Assembly (NCBI GenBank): GCA_964028335.1
Contig: OZ034808.1
Coordinates: 54,156,088 to 54,220,087 of the forward strand
Reading direction: 5' to 3'
From: Altica lythri
Lineage: Eukaryota; Arthropoda; Insecta; Coleoptera; Chrysomelidae
Length of the DNA: 64,000 bases
The first letter of the stretch is position 1, and each line of letters begins with the position of its first letter. This document shows, one piece after another, positions 36,801 to 49,690 of the stretch. The translations under genes were made by a program, and so were the position numbers. The notes under the pieces were generated by a model. That model was not told where the DNA came from. It ran no database searches and saw only the letters and a list, made by a program, of their open reading frames with translations.

Positions 36801-37657
36801 GAAGTTAACAAAAGTTAACAAAAATTGACAGCTTTAAAAAAGTAAACAAAAGTTGACAGCTTTAAAAAAAAGTTAGCAAAAGTTGACAGCTTCAAAAACA
36901 CTTAACAGAAGTTGACAGCTTTAGAAAAGTTAACAAAAGTTGACAGCTTTAAAAAAAGTTACATAACTTCAAAAAAAAAGTTAACAAAAGTTGACAGCTC
37001 CAATAAAATTTAACAAAAGTTGACAGTTTCAAAAAAGTAGACAAAACTTCAAAAGAAGTTACCAAAAGTTGACAGCTTCAAAAAAGTTAACAAAAGTTAA
37101 CAGCTTCAAAAAAAGTTAGCAAAAGTTGACAGCTTCAAAAAAGTTGACAAAAGTTGACAGCTTTAAAATAGTTAACAAAAATTCAAAAGAAGTTAACAAA
37201 AGTTGACAGCTTCAAAAAAATTAACAAAACTTCAAACGAATTTAACAAAAGTTGATAGCTTCAAAAAAATTAACAAAACTTCAAAAGAAGTTAAAAAAAG
37301 TTGACAGCTTTAAAAAAATTAACAAAACTTCAAAAGAAGATAACAAAAGTTGATAGCTTCAATAAAAGTTAACAAAAGTTGACAGCTTCAATAAAAGTTA
37401 ACAAAAGTTGACAGTTTCAAAAAAGTAGACAAAACTTTAAAAGAAGTTAGCAAAAGTTGACAGATTCAAAAAAGTTAACAAAAATTCAAAAGAAGTTAAC
37501 AAAAGTTAACAAAAGTTGACAGCTTTAAAAAAGTTAACAAAATTTGACAGCTTTAAAAAAGTTAACAAAACTTCAAAAAAGTTAACAAAAGTTAACAAAA
37601 GTTGACAGCTTTAAAAAAGTTAACAAAAGTTGACAGCTTCAAAAAAAGTTAACAAAA
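33900..37657 (+). repeat. Block B, copy 3 (about 3.76 kb)
   Basis: GTTGACAGCC at 34,471, CTTAACAGAAG at 36,901, block A start at 37,658 (3,187 after GTTGACAGCC). All three anchors recur exactly 11,382 bp downstream, at 45,853, 48,283 and 49,040. Confidence 0.84.
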
Positions 37658-38160
37658 GTTCACAGCTTCAATAAAAGTTAACAAAAGTTGACAGCTTCAA
37701 AAAAAGTTAACAAAAGTTGACAGCTTCAAAAAGTTAACAAAAGTTTACAGCTTCAAAAAAAGTTAACAAATGTTGACAGCTTTAAAAAGTTAACAAATGT
37801 TGACTGCTTCAAAAAAAGTTAACAAAAGTTGACAGCTTCAATAAAAGTTAACAAAAGCTGACAGCATCAAAAAAAGTTAACAAAAGTTGACAGCTTCAAA
37901 GAGTTAACAAAAGTTTACAGCTTCAAAAAAAGTTAACAAATGTTGACAGCTTCAAAAAAAGTTAACAAAAGTTGACAGAATCAAAAAAGTTAACAAATGT
38001 TGACAGCTTCAAAAAAGTTAACAAAAGTTGACAGCTTTAATAAACGTTAACAAAAGTTGACAGCTTCAATAAAAGTTAACAAAAGCTGACAGCATCAAAA
38101 AAAGTTAACAAAAGTTGACGCTTTAAAAAGTTAACAAAAGTTTACAGCTTCAAAAAAAGT
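37658..38160 (+). repeat. Block A at the start of superunit 2
   Basis: GTTCACAGC at 37,658; GCTGACAGCATC at 37,857 and 38,085 (228 bp); GACTGC at 37,802; GACGC at 38,117. It is the counterpart of the window start, shifted by 37,666, and shares its private GACTGC variant. Confidence 0.85.
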
Positions 38161-40648
38161 TAACAAAAGTTAATAGCTTCAAAAAAAGTTAACAAAAGTT
38201 GACAGCTTTAAAAAGTTAACAAAAGTTGACAGCTTCAAAAAAAGTTAACAAAAGTTGACAGTTTCAAAAAAGTTAACAAAGTTTCAAAAGAAGTTAACAA
38301 AAGTGGGCAGCTTTAAAAAAGTTAACAAAAGTTGACAGTTTTAAAAAAAGTTAACAAAACTTGACAGCTTCCACAAAAGTTGACAGTTTCAAAAAAGAAG
38401 ACAAAACATCAAAAGAAGTTAACAAAAGTTGACAGCTTCAAAAAAGTTAACAAAACTTCAAAAGAAGTTAACAAAAGTTGACAGCTTTAAAAAGTTAACA
38501 AAAGTTGACAGCTTTAAAAAAGTTAACAAAAGTTGACAGCTTCAAAAAAAGTTAGCAAAAGATGACAGCTTTAAAAAAAGTTAACAAAAGTTGACAGCTT
38601 CCACAAAAGTTACAAAACTTCAACAAAAACTTAACAGAAGTTGACAGCTTTAGAAAAGTTAACAAAAGTTGACAGCTTTTAAAAAAGTTACAAAACTTCA
38701 AAAAAAAAGTTAACAAATTTGACAGCTCCCATAGAAGTTAACAAAAGTTGACAGTTTTAAAAAAGTAGACAAAACTTCAAAAGAAGTAAACAAAAGTTGA
38801 CAGCTTCAAAAAAGTTAACAAAATTTCAAAAGAAGTTAACAAAAGTTGACAGCTTTAAAAAAGTTAACAAAAGTTGACAGCTTTAAAAAGTTAACAAAAT
38901 GTGACAGTTTTGAAAAAAGTTAACAAAACTTGACAGCTTCCACAAAAGTTGACAGTTTCAAAAAAGTAGACAAAACTTCAGAAGAAGTTAACAAAAGTTG
39001 ACAGCTTCAAAAAAGTTAACAAAACTTTAAAAGAAGTTAACAAAAGTTGTCAGCTTTAAAAAAGTTAACAAAAGTTGACAGCTTCAATAAAAGTTAACAA
39101 AAGTTGAAAGTTTCAAAAAAGTAGACAAAACTTTAAAAGAAGTTAGCAAAAGTTGACAGAACTTGACAGCTTCCACAAAAGTTGACAGTTTCAAAAAAGA
39201 AGACAAAACATCAAAAGAAGTTAACAAAAGTTGACAGCTTCAAAAAAGTTAACAAAAGTTGACAGCTTCAAAAAAAGTTACCAAAAGTTAACAGCTTCAA
39301 AACCAGTTAACAAAAGTTGACAGCTTTAAAAAAAGTTAACAAAAGTTAACAGCTTTAAAAAAAAGTAAACAAAAGTTGACAGCTTTAAAACAAAGTTAAC
39401 AAAAGTTGACAGCTTCAAAAACAGTTAACAAATGTTGACAGCTTTAAAAAAAGTTAACAAAAGTTGACAGCTTCAAAAAAGTTAACAAATGTTGACAGCT
39501 TCCAAAAAAGTTAACAAAAGTTGAAAGCTTAAATAAAAGTTAACAAAAGTTGACAGCTCCAAAAAAAGTTAACAAAAGTTGACAGCTTTAAAAAAGTTAA
39601 CAAAAGTTAACAGCTTCAAAAAAAGGTAACAAAAGTTAACAGCTTCAAAACCAGTTAACAAAAGTTGACAGCTTTAAAAAAAGTTAACAAAAGTTGACAG
39701 CTTCACAAACAGTTAACAAATGTTGACAGCTTTAAAAAAAGTTAACAAAAGTTGACACCTTCAAAAAAGTTAACAAATGTTGACAGCTTCAAAAAAAGTT
39801 AACAAAAGTTGACAGCTTTAAAAAGTTAACAAAAGTTGACAGCTTCAAAAAAAGTTAACAAAAGTTGACAGTTTCAAAAAAGTTAACAAAATTTCAAAAG
39901 AAGTTAACAAAAGTTGGCAGCTTTAAAAAAGTTATCAAAAGTTGACAGTTTTAAAAAAAGTTAACAAAAGTTGACAGTTTAAAAAGTTGACAGCTTTAAA
40001 AAAGTTAACAAAAGTTGACAGCTTCAAAAAAAGTTAGCAAAAGATGACAGCTTTAAAAAAAGTTGACAGCTTCCACAAAAGTTACAAAACTTCAATAAAA
40101 ACTTAACAGAAGTTGACAGCTTTAGAAAAGTTAACAAAAGTTGACAGCTTTAAAAAAAGTTACAAAACTTCAAAAAAAAAGTTAACAAAAGTTGACAGCT
40201 CCAATAAAATTTAACAAAAGTTGACAGTTTCAAAAAAGTAGACAAAACTTCAAAAGAAGTTACCAAAAGTTGACAGCTTCAAAAAAGTTGACAAAAGTTA
40301 ACAGCTTCAAAAAAATTAACAAAACTTCAAACGAATTTAACAAAAGTTGATAGCTTCAAAAAAATTAACAAAACTTCAAAAGAAGTTAAAAAAAGTTGAC
40401 AGCTTTAAAAAAATTAACAAAACTTCAAAAGAAGATAACAAAAGTTGATAGCTTCAATAAAAGTTAACAAAAGTTGACAGCTTCAATAAAAGTTAACAAA
40501 AGTTGACAGTTTCAAAAAAGTAGACAAAACTTTAAAAGAAGTTAGCAAAAGTTGACAGATTCAAAAAAGTTAACAAAAATTCAAAAGAACAGTTGACAGT
40601 TTTAAAAAAGTTAACAAAAGTTGACAGCTTCAAAAACAGTTAACAAAA

Positions 40649-41020
40649 GTTCACAGCTTCAATAAAAGTTAACAAAAGTTGACAGCTTCAAAAAAAGTTA
40701 ACAAAAGTTGACAGCTTCAAAAAGTTAACAAAAGTTTACAGCTTCAAAAAAAGTTAACAAATGTTGACAGCTTTAAAAAGTTAACAAATGTTGACAGCTT
40801 CAAAAAAAGTTAACAAAAGTTGACAGCTTCAATAAAAGTTAACAAAAGCTGACAGCATCAAAAAAAGTTAACAAAAGTTGACAGCTTCAAAAAGTTAACA
40901 AAAGTTTACAGCTTCAAAAAAAGTTAACAAATGTTGACAGCTTCAAAAAAAGTTAACAAAAGTTGACAGATTCAAAAAAATTAACAAATGTTGACAGCTT
41001 CAAAAAAGTTAACAAAAGTT
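40649..41020 (+). repeat. Block A, short copy (superunit 2)
   Basis: Counterpart of 3,015-3,384. It contains one GCTGACAGCATC and leaves the HOR at GTTGTCAG (41,018), exactly as in superunit 1. Confidence 0.8.
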
Positions 41021-42942
41021 GTCAGCTTTAAAAAAGTTAACAAAAGTTGACAGCTTTAAAAAAGTTAACAAAAGTTGACAGCTTTAAAAAAAGTTAACAA
41101 AAGTTGACAGCTTTAATAAAAGTTAACAAAAGTTGACACCTTCAAAAAAAGTTAACAAAAGTTGACAGCTTCAAAAAAAGTTAACAAAAGTTAACAGCTT
41201 CAAAACCAGTTAACAAAAGTTGACAGCTTCAAAAAAAGTTAACAAAAGTTGACAGCTTCAATAAAAGTTAACAAAAGTTGACAGTTTCAAAAAAGTAGAC
41301 AAAACTTCAAAAGAAGTTAACAAAAGTTAACAAAAGTTGACAGCTTTAAAAAAGTTAACAAAAGTTGACAGCTTTAAAAAAGTAAACAAAAGTTGACAGC
41401 TTTAAAAAAAAGTTAACAAAAGTTGACAGCTTCAAAAACAGTTAACAAATGTTGACTGCTTTAAAAAAAGTTAACAAAAGTCGACAGCTTCAAAAAAGTT
41501 AACAAATGTTGACAGCTTCCAAAAAAGTTAACAAAAGTTAAAAGCTTCAATAAAAGTTAACAAAAGTTGACAGCTCCAAAAAAAGTTAACAAAAGTTGAC
41601 AGCTTCAAAAAAGTTAACAAAAGTTGACAGCTTCAAAAAAAGTTACCAAAAGTTAACAGCTTCAAAACCAGTTAACAAAAGTTGACAGCTTTAAAAAAAG
41701 TTTACGAAAGTTAACAGCTTTAAAAAAAAGTAAACAAAAGTTGACAGCTTTAAAACAAAGTTAACAAAAGTTGACAGCTTCAAAAACAGTTAACAAATGT
41801 TGACAGCTTTAAAAAAAGTTAACAAAAGTTGACAGCTTCAAAAAAGTTAACAAATGTTGACAGCTTCCAAAAAAGTTAACAAAAGTTGAAAGCTTCAATA
41901 AAAGTTAACAAAAGTTGACAGCTCCAAAAAAAGTTAACAAAAGTTGACAGCTTTAAAAAAGTTAACAAAAGTTAACAGCTTCAAAAAAAGGTAACAAAAG
42001 TTAACAGCTTCAAAACCAGTTAACAAAAGTTGACAGCTTTAAAAAAAGTTAACAAAAGTTGACAGCTTCACAAACAGTTAACAAATGTTGACAGCTTTAA
42101 AAAAAGTTAACAAAAGTTGACACCTTCAAAAAAGTTAACAAATGTTGACAGCATTAAAAAAAGTTAACAAAAGTTGACAGCTTCAATAAAAGTTAACAAA
42201 AGTTGATAGCTTCAAAAAAAGTTAGCAAAAGATGACAGCTTTAAAAAAAGTTGACAGCTTCCACAAAAGTTACAAAACTTCAATAAAAACTTAACAGAAG
42301 TTGACAGCTTTAGAAAAGTTAACAAAAGTTGACAGCTTTAAAAAAAGTTACAAAACTTCAAAAAAAAAGTTAACAAAAGTTGACAGCTCCAATAAAATTT
42401 AACAAAAGTTGACAGTTTCAAAAAAGTAGACAAAACTTCAGAAGAAGTTACCAAAAGTTGACAGCTTCAAAAAAGTTAACAAAAGTTAACAGCTTCAAAA
42501 AAAGTTAGCAAAAGTTGACAGCTTCAAAAAAGTTGACAAAAGTTGACAGCTTTAAAATAGTTAACAAAATTTCAAAAGAAGTTAACAAAAGTTGACAGCT
42601 TCAAAAAAATTAACAAAACTTCAAACGAATTTAACAAAAGTTGATAGCTTCAAAAAAATTAACAAAACTTCAAAAGAAGTTAAAAAAAGTTGACAGCTTT
42701 AAAAAAATTAACAAAACTTCAAAAGAAGATAACAAAAGTTGATAGCTTCAATAAAAGTTAACAAAAGTTGACAGCTTCAATAAAAGTTAACAAAAGTTGA
42801 CAGTTTCAAAAAAGTAGACAAAACTTTAAAAGAAGTTAGCAAAAGTTGACAGATTCAAAAAAGTTAACAAAAATTCAAAAGAACAGTTGACAGTTTTAAA
42901 AAAGTTAACAAAAGTTGACAGCTTCAAAAACAGTTAACAAAA

Positions 42943-43365
42943 GTTCACAGCTTCAATAAAAGTTAACAAAAGTTGACAGCTTCAAAAAAAGTTAACAAAA
43001 GTTGACAGCTTCAAAAAGTTAACAAAAGTTTACAGCTTCAAAAAAAGTTAACAAATGTTGACAGCTTTAAAAAGTTAACAAATGTTGACAGCTTCAAAAA
43101 AAGTTAACAAAAGTTGACAGCTTCAATAAAAGTTAACAAAAGCTGACAGCATCAAAAAAAGTTAACAAAAGTTGACAGCTTCAAAAAGTTAACAAAAGTT
43201 TACAGCTTCAAAAAAAGTTAACAAATGTTGACAGCTTCAAAAAAAGTTAACAAAAGTTGACAGATTCAAAAAAGTTAACAAATGTTGACAGCTTCAAAAA
43301 AGTTAACAAAAGTTGTCAGCTTTAATAAACGTTAACAAAAGGTAAAAGCTTTAAAAAAAGTTAAC
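42943..43365 (+). repeat. Block A copy with one repeat (superunit 2)
   Basis: Counterpart of 5,309-5,935, but with a single GCTGACAGCATC (43,141) where superunit 1 has two. One 200-bp repeat was therefore gained or lost after the superunits separated. Confidence 0.78.
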
Positions 43366-45299
43366 AAAAATTGACAGCTTCAAAAAGTTAACAAAAGTTG
43401 ACAGCTTCAAAAAAGTTAACAAAAGTTAACAGCTTCAAAACCAGTTAACAAAAGTTGCCAGCTTCAAAAAAAGTTAACAAAAGTTGACAGCTTCAATAAA
43501 AGTTAACAAAAGTTGACAGTTTCAAAAAAGTAGACAAAACTTCAAAAGAAGTTAACAAAAGTTGACAGCTTCAAAAAAGTTAACAAAATTTCAAAAGAAG
43601 TTAAGAAAAGTTGACAGCTTTAAAAAAGTTAACAAAAAATGACAGCTTTAAAAAAGTTAACAAAAGTTGACAGTTTTAAAAAAAGTTAACAAAACTTGAC
43701 AGCTTTCACAAAAGTTGACAGTTTCAAAAAAGTAGACAAAACTTCAAAAGAAGTTAACAAAAGTTGACAGCATCAAAAAAGTTAACAAAACTTCAAAAGA
43801 AGTTAACAAAAGTTAACAAAAGTTGTCAGCTTTAAAAAAGTTAACAAAAGTTGACAGCTTTAAAAAAGTTAACAAAAGTTGACAGCTTTAAAAAAAGTTA
43901 ACAAAAGTTGACAGCTTTAATAAAAATTAACAAAAGTTGACAGCTTCAAAAAAAGTTAACAAAAGTTGACAGCTTCAAAAAAAGTTAACAAAAGTTAACA
44001 GCTTCAAAACCAGTTAACAAAAGTTGACAGCTTCAAAAAAAGTTAACAAAAGTTGACAGCTTCAATAAAAGTTAACAAAAGTTGACAGTTTCAAAAAAGT
44101 AGACAAAACTTCAAAAAAAGTTAACAAAAGTTAACAAAAGTTGACAGCTTTAAAAAAGTTAACAAAAGTTGACAGCTTTAAAAAAGTAAACAAAAGTTTA
44201 CAGCTTTAAAAAAAAGTTAACAAAAGTTGACAGCTTCAAAAACAGTTAACAAATGTTGACTGCTTTAAAAAAAGTTAACAAAAGTTGACAGCTTCAAAAA
44301 AGTTAACAAATGTTGACAGCTTCCAAAAAAGTTAACAAAAGTTAAAAGCTTTAATAAAAGTTAACAAAAGTTGACAGCTCCAAAAAAAGTTAACAAAAGT
44401 TGACAGCTTCAAAAAAGTTAACAAAAGTTGACAGCTTCAAAAAAAGTTAACAAAAGTTAACAGCTTCAAAACCAGTTAACAAAAGTTGACAGCTTTAAAA
44501 AAAGTTAACAAAAGTTGACAGCTTAAAAAAAAGTTAACAAAAGTTGACAGCTTCAAAAAAGTTAACAAATGTTGACAGCATTAAAAAAAGTTAACAAAAG
44601 TTGACAGCTTCAATAAAAGTTAACAAAAGTTGATAGCTTCAAAAAAAGTTAACAAAAGTTGACAGCTTTAAAAAGTTAACAAAAGTTGACAGCTTCAAAA
44701 AAAGTTAACAAAAGTTGACAGTTTCAAAAAAGTTAACAAAATTTCAAAAGAAGTTAACAAAAACTGGCAGCTTTAAAAAAGTTAACAAAAGTTGACAGTT
44801 TTAAAAAAAGTTAACAAAACTTGACAGCTTCCACAAAAGTTGACAGTTTCAAAAAAGAAGACAAAACATCAAAAGAAGTTAACAAAAGTTGACAGCTTCA
44901 AAAAAGTTAACAAAACATCAAAAGAAGTTAACAAAAGTTGACAGCTTTAAAAAGTTAACAAAAGTTGACAGCTTTAAAAAAGTTAACAAAAGTTGACAGC
45001 TTCAAAAAAAGTTAGCAAAAGATGACAGCTTTAAAAAAAGTTAACAAAAGTTGACAGCTTCCACAAAAGTTACAAAACTTCAACAAAAACTTAACAGAAG
45101 TTAACAGCTTTAGAAAAGTTAACAAAAGTTGACAGCTTTAAAAAAAGTTACAAAACTTCAAAAAAAAAGTTAACAAATTTGACAGCTCCAATAAAAGTTA
45201 ACAAAAGTTGACAGTTTTAAAAAAGTAGACAAAACTTCAAAAGAAGTTAACAAAAGTTGACAGCTTCAAAAAAGTTAACAAAATTTCAAAAGAAGTTAA

Positions 45300-48200
45300 C
45301 AAAAGTTGACAGCTTTAAAAAAGTAAACAAAAGTTGACAGCATTAAAAAAAAAATTAGCAAAAGTTGACAGCTTCAAAAACAGTTAACAAATGTTGACAG
45401 CTTTAAAAAAAGTTAACAAAAGTTGACAGCTTCAAAAAAGTTAACAAATGTTGACAGCTTCCAAAAAAGTTAACAAAAGTTGACAGCTTCAATAAAAGTT
45501 AACAAAAGTTGATAGATTCAATAAAAGTTAACAAAAGTTGACAGCTTTAAAAAGTTAACAAAAGTTGACAGCTTCAAAAAAAATTAACAAAAGTTGACAG
45601 CTTCAAAAAAGTTAACAAAATTTCAAAAGAAGTTAACAAAAGTTGGCAGCTTTAAAAAAATTAACAAAAGTTGACAGTTTTAAAAAAAGTTAACAAAACT
45701 TGACAGCTTCCACAAAAGTTGACAGTTTCAAAAAAGAAGACAAAACATAAAAAGAAGTTAACAAAAGTTGACAGCTTCAAAAAAGTTAACAAAAGTTGAC
45801 AGCTTCAAAAAAAGTTACCAAAAGTTAACAGCTTCAAAACCAGTTAACAAAAGTTGACAGCCTTAAAAAAAGTTAACAAAAGTTAACAGCTTTAAAAAAA
45901 GGTAAACAAAAGTTGACAGCTTTAAAACAAAGTTAACAAAAGTTGACAGCTTCAAAAACAGTTAACAAATGTTGACAGCTTTAAAAAAAGTTAACAAAAG
46001 TTGACAGCTTCAAAAAAGTTAACAAATGTTGACAGCTTCCAAAAAAGTTAACAAAAGTTAAAAGCTTCAATAAAAGTTAACAAAAGTTGACAGCTCCAAA
46101 AAAAGTTAACAAAAGTTGACAGCTTCAAAAAAGTTAACAAAAGTTGACAGCTTCAAAAAAAGGTAACAAAAGTTAACAGCTTCAAAACCAGTTAACAAAA
46201 GTTGACAGCTTTAAAAAAAGTTAACAAAAGTTAACAGCTTCACAAACAGTTAACAAATGTTGACAGCTTTAAAAAAAGTTAACAAAAGTTGACAGCTTCA
46301 AAAAAGTTAACAAATGTTGACAGCATTAAAAAAAGTTAACAAAAATTGACAGCTTCAATAAAAGTTAACAAAAGTTGATAGCTTCAAAAAAAGTTAACAA
46401 AAGTTGACAGCTTTAAAAAGTTAACAAAAGTTGACAGCTTCAAAAAAAGTTAACAAAATTTAACAGTTTCAAAAAAGTTAACAAAATTTCAAAAGAAGTT
46501 AACAAAAGTTGGCAGCTTTAAAAAAGTTAACAAAAGTTGACAGTTTTAAAAAAAGTTAACAAAAGTTGACAGTTTAAAAAGTTAACAAAAGTTGACAGCT
46601 TTAAAAAAGTTAACAAAAGTTGACAGCTTCAAGAAAAGTTAGCAAAAGATGACAGCTTTAAAAAAAGTTGACAGCTTCCACAAAAGTTACAAAACTTCAA
46701 TAAAAACTTAACAGAAGTTGACAGCTTTAGAAAAGTTAACAAAAGTTGACAGCTTTAACAAAAGTTACAAAACTTCAAAAAAAAAGTTAACAAAAGTTGA
46801 CAGCTCCAATAAAATTTAACAAAAGTTGACAGTTTCAAAAAAGTAGACAAAACTTCAAAAGAAGTTACCAAAAGTTGACAGCTTCAAAAAAGTTAACAAA
46901 AGTTAACAGCTTCAAAAAAAGTTAGCAAAAGTTGACAGCTTCAAAAAAGTTGACAAAAGTTGACAGCTTTAAAATAGTTAACAAAATTTCAAAAGAAGTT
47001 AACAAAAGTTGACAGCTTCAAAAAAATTAACAAAACTTCAAACGAATTTAACAAAAGTTGATAGCTTCAAAAAAATTAACAAAACTTCAAAAGAAGTTAA
47101 AAAAAGTTGACAGCTTTAAAAAAATTAACAAAACTTCAAAAGAAGATAACAAAAGTTGATAGCTTCAATAAAAGTTAACAAAAGTTGACAGCTTCAATAA
47201 AAGTTAACAAAAGTTGACAGTTTCAAAAAAGTAGACAAAACTTTAAAAGAAGTTAGCAAAAGTTGACAGATTCAAAAAAGTTAACAAAAATTCAAAAGAA
47301 GTTAACAAAAGTTAACAAAAGTTGACAGCTTTAAAAAAGTTAACAATATTTGACAGCTTTGAAAAAGTTAACAAAAGTTGACAGTTTTAAAAAAAGTTAA
47401 CAAAACTTAACAGCTTTCACAAAAGTTGACAGTTTCAAAAAAGTAGACAAAACTTCAAAAGAAGTTAACAAAAGTTGACAGCATCAAAAAAGTTAACAAA
47501 ACTTCAAAAGAAGTTAACAAAAGTTAACAAAAGTTGTCAGCTTTAAAAAAGTTAACAAAAGTTGACAGCTTTAAAAAAGTTAACAAAAGTTGACAGCTTT
47601 AAAAAAAGTTAACAAAAGTTGACAGCTTTAATAAAAGTTAACAAAAGTTGACAGCTTCAAAAAAAGTTAACAAAAGTTGACAGCTTCAAAAAAAGTTAAC
47701 AAAAGTTAACAGCTTCAAAACCAGTTAACAAAAGTTGACAGCTTCAAAAAAAGTTAACAAAAGTTGACAGCTTCAATAAAAGTTAACAAAAGTTGACAGT
47801 TTCAAAAAAGTAGACAAAACTTCAAAAGAAGTTAACAAAAGTTGACAGCTTCAAAAAAGTTAACAAAACTTTAAAAGAAGTTAACAAAAGTTGTCAGCTT
47901 TAAAAAAGTTAACAAAAGTTGACAGCTTTAAAAAAGTTAACAAAAGTTGACAGCTTTAAAAAAAGTTAACAAAAGTTGACAGCTTTAATAAAAGTTAACA
48001 AAAGTTGACAGCTTCAAAAAAGTTAACAAAAGTTGACAGCTTCAAAAAAAGTTAACAAAAGTTGACAGCTTCAAAAAAGTTAACAAAAGTTGACAGCTTC
48101 AAAAAAAGTTAACAAAAGTTGACAGCTTCAATAAAAGTTAACAAAAGTTGACAGTTTCAAAAAAGTAGACAAAACTTCAAAAGAAGTTAACAAAAGTTAA

Positions 48201-49039
48201 CAAAAATTGACAGCTTTAAAAAAGTAAACAAAAGTTGACAGCTTTAAAAAAAAGTTAGCAAAAGTTGACAGCTTCAAAAACACTTAACAGAAGTTGACAG
48301 CTTTAGAAAAGTTAACAAAAGTTGACAGCTTTAAAAAAAGTTACATAACTTCAAAAAAAAAGTTAACAAAAGTTGACAGCTCCAATAAAATTTAACAAAA
48401 GTTGACAGTTTCAAAAAAGTAGACAAAACTTCAAAAGAAGTTACCAAAAGTTGACAGCTTCAAAAAAGTTAACAAAAGTTAACAGCTTCAAAAAAAGTTA
48501 GCAAAAGTTGACAGCTTCAAAAAAGTTGACAAAAGTTGACAGCTTTAAAATAGTTAACAAAAATTCAAAAGAAGTTAACAAAAGTTGACAGCTTCAAAAA
48601 AATTAACAAAACTTCAAACGAATTTAACAAAAGTTGATAGCTTCAAAAAAATTAACAAAACTTCAAAAGAAGTTAAAAAAAGTTGACAGCTTTAAAAAAA
48701 TTAACAAAACTTCAAAAGAAGATAACAAAAGTTGATAGCTTCAATAAAAGTTAACAAAAGTTGACAGCTTCAATAAAAGTTAACAAAAGTTGACAGTTTC
48801 AAAAAAGTAGACAAAACTTTAAAAGAAGTTAGCAAAAGTTGACAGATTCAAAAAAGTTAACAAAAATTCAAAAGAAGTTAACAAAAGTTAACAAAAGTTG
48901 ACAGCTTTAAAAAAGTTAACAAAATTTGACAGCTTTAAAAAAGTTAACAAAACTTCAAAAAAGTTAACAAAAGTTAACAAAAGTTGACAGCTTTAAAAAA
49001 GTTAACAAAAGTTGACAGCTTCAAAAAAAGTTAACAAAA
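45300..49039 (+). repeat. Block B, copy 4 (about 3.74 kb)
   Basis: GTTGACAGCC at 45,853, CTTAACAGAAG at 48,283, block A start at 49,040. It is the superunit 2 counterpart of copy 1 (offset 37,435) and is also collinear with copy 3 at an exact 11,382 spacing. Confidence 0.84.
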
Positions 49040-49690
49040 GTTCACAGCTTCAATAAAAGTTAACAAAAGTTGACAGCTTCAAAAAAAGTTAACAAAAGTT
49101 GACAGCTTCAAAAAGTTAACAAAAGTTTACAGCTTCAAAAAAAGTTAACAAATGTTGACAGCTTTAAAAAGTTAACAAATGTTGACAGCTTCAAAAAAAG
49201 TTAACAAAAGTTGACAGCTTCAATAAAAGTTAACAAAAGCTGACAGCATCAAAAAAAGTTAACAAAAGTTGACAGCTTCAAAGAGTTAACAAAAGTTTAC
49301 AGCTTCAAAAAAAGTTAACAAATGTTGACAGCTTCAAAAAAAGTTAACAAAAGTTGACAGATTCAAAAAAGTTAACAAATGTTGACAGCTTCAAAAAAGT
49401 TAACAAAAGTTGACAGCTTTAATAAACGTTAACAAAAGTTGACAGCTTCAATAAAAGTTAACAAAAGCTGACAGCATCAAAAAAAGTTAACAAAAGTTGA
49501 CGCTTCAAAAAGTTAACAAAAGTTTACAGCTTCAAAAAAAGTTAACAAATGTTGACAGCTTCAAAAAAAGTTAACAAAAGTTGACAGATTCAAAAAAGTT
49601 AACAAATGTTGACAGCTTCAAAAAAGTTAACAAAAGTTGACAGCTTTAATAAACGTTAACAAAAGGTGAAAGCTTTAAAAAAAGTTAACA
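49040..49690 (+). repeat. Block A, full copy (superunit 2)
   Basis: GTTCACAGC at 49,040; GCTGACAGCATC at 49,239 and 49,467 (228 bp); GACGC at 49,499. It is the last block A in the window; none is seen from about 49,700 to 64,000. Confidence 0.85.

Larger units (their letters stand above)
1..37666 (+). repeat. Superunit copy 1 (about 37.67 kb higher-order repeat)
   Basis: The period is defined by rare variants that recur in the same order: GACTGC at 136 and 37,802; GTGGGCAG at 637 and 38,303 (both offset 37,666); GTTGTCAG at 3,384 and 41,018 (37,634); GTTGACAGCC at 8,418 and 45,853 (37,435); GACGCTT at 12,065 and 49,499 (37,434); AATAGTTGAC at 20,481 and 57,592 (37,111). The offset drifts only through discrete indels that can be located. 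Position 1 is simply where the window starts; the true phase of the unit is arbitrary. Internal order is given in the summary. Confidence 0.88.
40020..44650 (+). repeat. 2,294-bp tandem pair, superunit 2 version
   Basis: GTTCACAGC at 40,649 and 42,943 keeps the 2,294-bp spacing seen in superunit 1. CTTCCAC at 40,071 and 42,259 is only 2,188 apart because about 106 bp were lost near 40,290. Block A copies lie at 40,649-41,020 and 42,943-43,365. Private point variants include GTCGAC at 41,480 and TTTACGAAAG at 41,701. Confidence 0.78.
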
